From Gammaproteobacteria bacterium (GTDB lineage Bacteria; Pseudomonadota; Gammaproteobacteria; Pseudomonadales; Azotimanducaceae): a DNA stretch of 5,804 bases. The DNA is taken from NCBI GenBank assembly GCA_003228415.1, contig QIDL01000365.1:1-5804 (forward strand), given 5' to 3'. Position numbers and translations under genes: made by a program. Of the stretch, positions 5,651 through 5,804 are shown in pieces. Below the pieces are notes generated by a model. The model did not search any database and was not told the DNA's origin. It saw only the letters and a program-made list of their open reading frames with translations. Each line of letters starts with the position of its first letter. The stretch's first letter is position 1.

Positions 5651-5804
5651 TCAGTCTTTGATCCGGACGGTCAGAACATCACATGTGGCGTGATGCAGGA
5701 CACCGTTGGCGGTGGATCCCAGCAATAGTCCGAGCCCATGCTTGCCATGAGAGCCGATGACGATCAGATCAACATCCAGATCTTTAGCTGATTCGACGAC
5801 CTGG
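5651..5804 (-). CDS. UspA-family universal stress protein, 5' end outside window
   Basis: Only the last 50 residues are present, entering from the right edge and ending at TGA 5653-5651. The fragment contains DVDLIVIGSHGKHGLGLLLG and ends CDVLTVRIKD, the C-terminal ATP-binding loop and last strand of a USP domain. Here the spacing between the second and third loop glycines is eight residues (KHGLGLLL) rather than the nine of the downstream paralogue. Eight is also common in UspA-type proteins. Similarity to the gene at 5635-5159 is high over this segment (VDLIVIGSHG-x-HGL, LLGSTANGV, CDVLTVR), so the two are probably tandem duplicates. The 15-base gap suggests one transcript. Whether the full protein has one or two domains cannot be seen. 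Confidence 0.9.
   Translation of the reverse strand, partial: QVVESAKDLDVDLIVIGSHGKHGLGLLLGSTANGVLHHATCDVLTVRIKD

Overview
The window looks like chromosomal DNA from a Gram-negative bacterium, probably a gammaproteobacterium. Three genes resemble the two-domain universal stress protein (USP) UspE, a family best known from gammaproteobacteria. GC content is moderate to high and genes are densely packed. This placement rests on family resemblance, not on a marker gene. I see no RNA gene, mobile element, CRISPR array, phage gene or origin.

Layout, left to right. Positions 1735 down to 1 (minus strand) hold two tandem UspE-like genes 13 bases apart. The second starts at GTG 798 and runs off the left edge. 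A 168-base intergenic region (1736-1903) separates this pair from a divergent third UspE-like gene on the plus strand (1904-2809). That gene converges, across 42 bases with no obvious terminator, on a minus-strand group entering from the right edge: a single-domain USP cut by the edge (5804-5651), a complete single-domain USP (5635-5159), a long-form NfeD membrane serine protease (5077-3638) and a slipin/stomatin-type SPFH protein (3625-2852). The NfeD and slipin genes are 12 bases apart, and the slipin ribosome binding site overlaps the NfeD stop codon.

Functionally this is a stress-response and membrane-quality neighbourhood. NfeD and slipin are a conserved bacterial and archaeal pair: slipin organises membrane microdomains, and the NfeD ClpP-like domain is a Ser-Lys protease that, in Pyrococcus, cleaves its stomatin partner. 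The five USP genes encode at least seven visible USP domains of two architectures. These are UspE-like tandem proteins with a degenerate first domain and an altered second-domain nucleotide motif, and short UspA-type proteins with intact or near-intact ATP-binding loops.

Four of the seven genes start with GTG or TTG. The families are all known. The less ordinary points are the dense clustering of USPs around NfeD-slipin, a Pro-Thr hexanucleotide repeat inserted between the two catalytic residues of NfeD, and the Gly-to-Ala change shared by two UspE-like proteins. I found no clearly new system.
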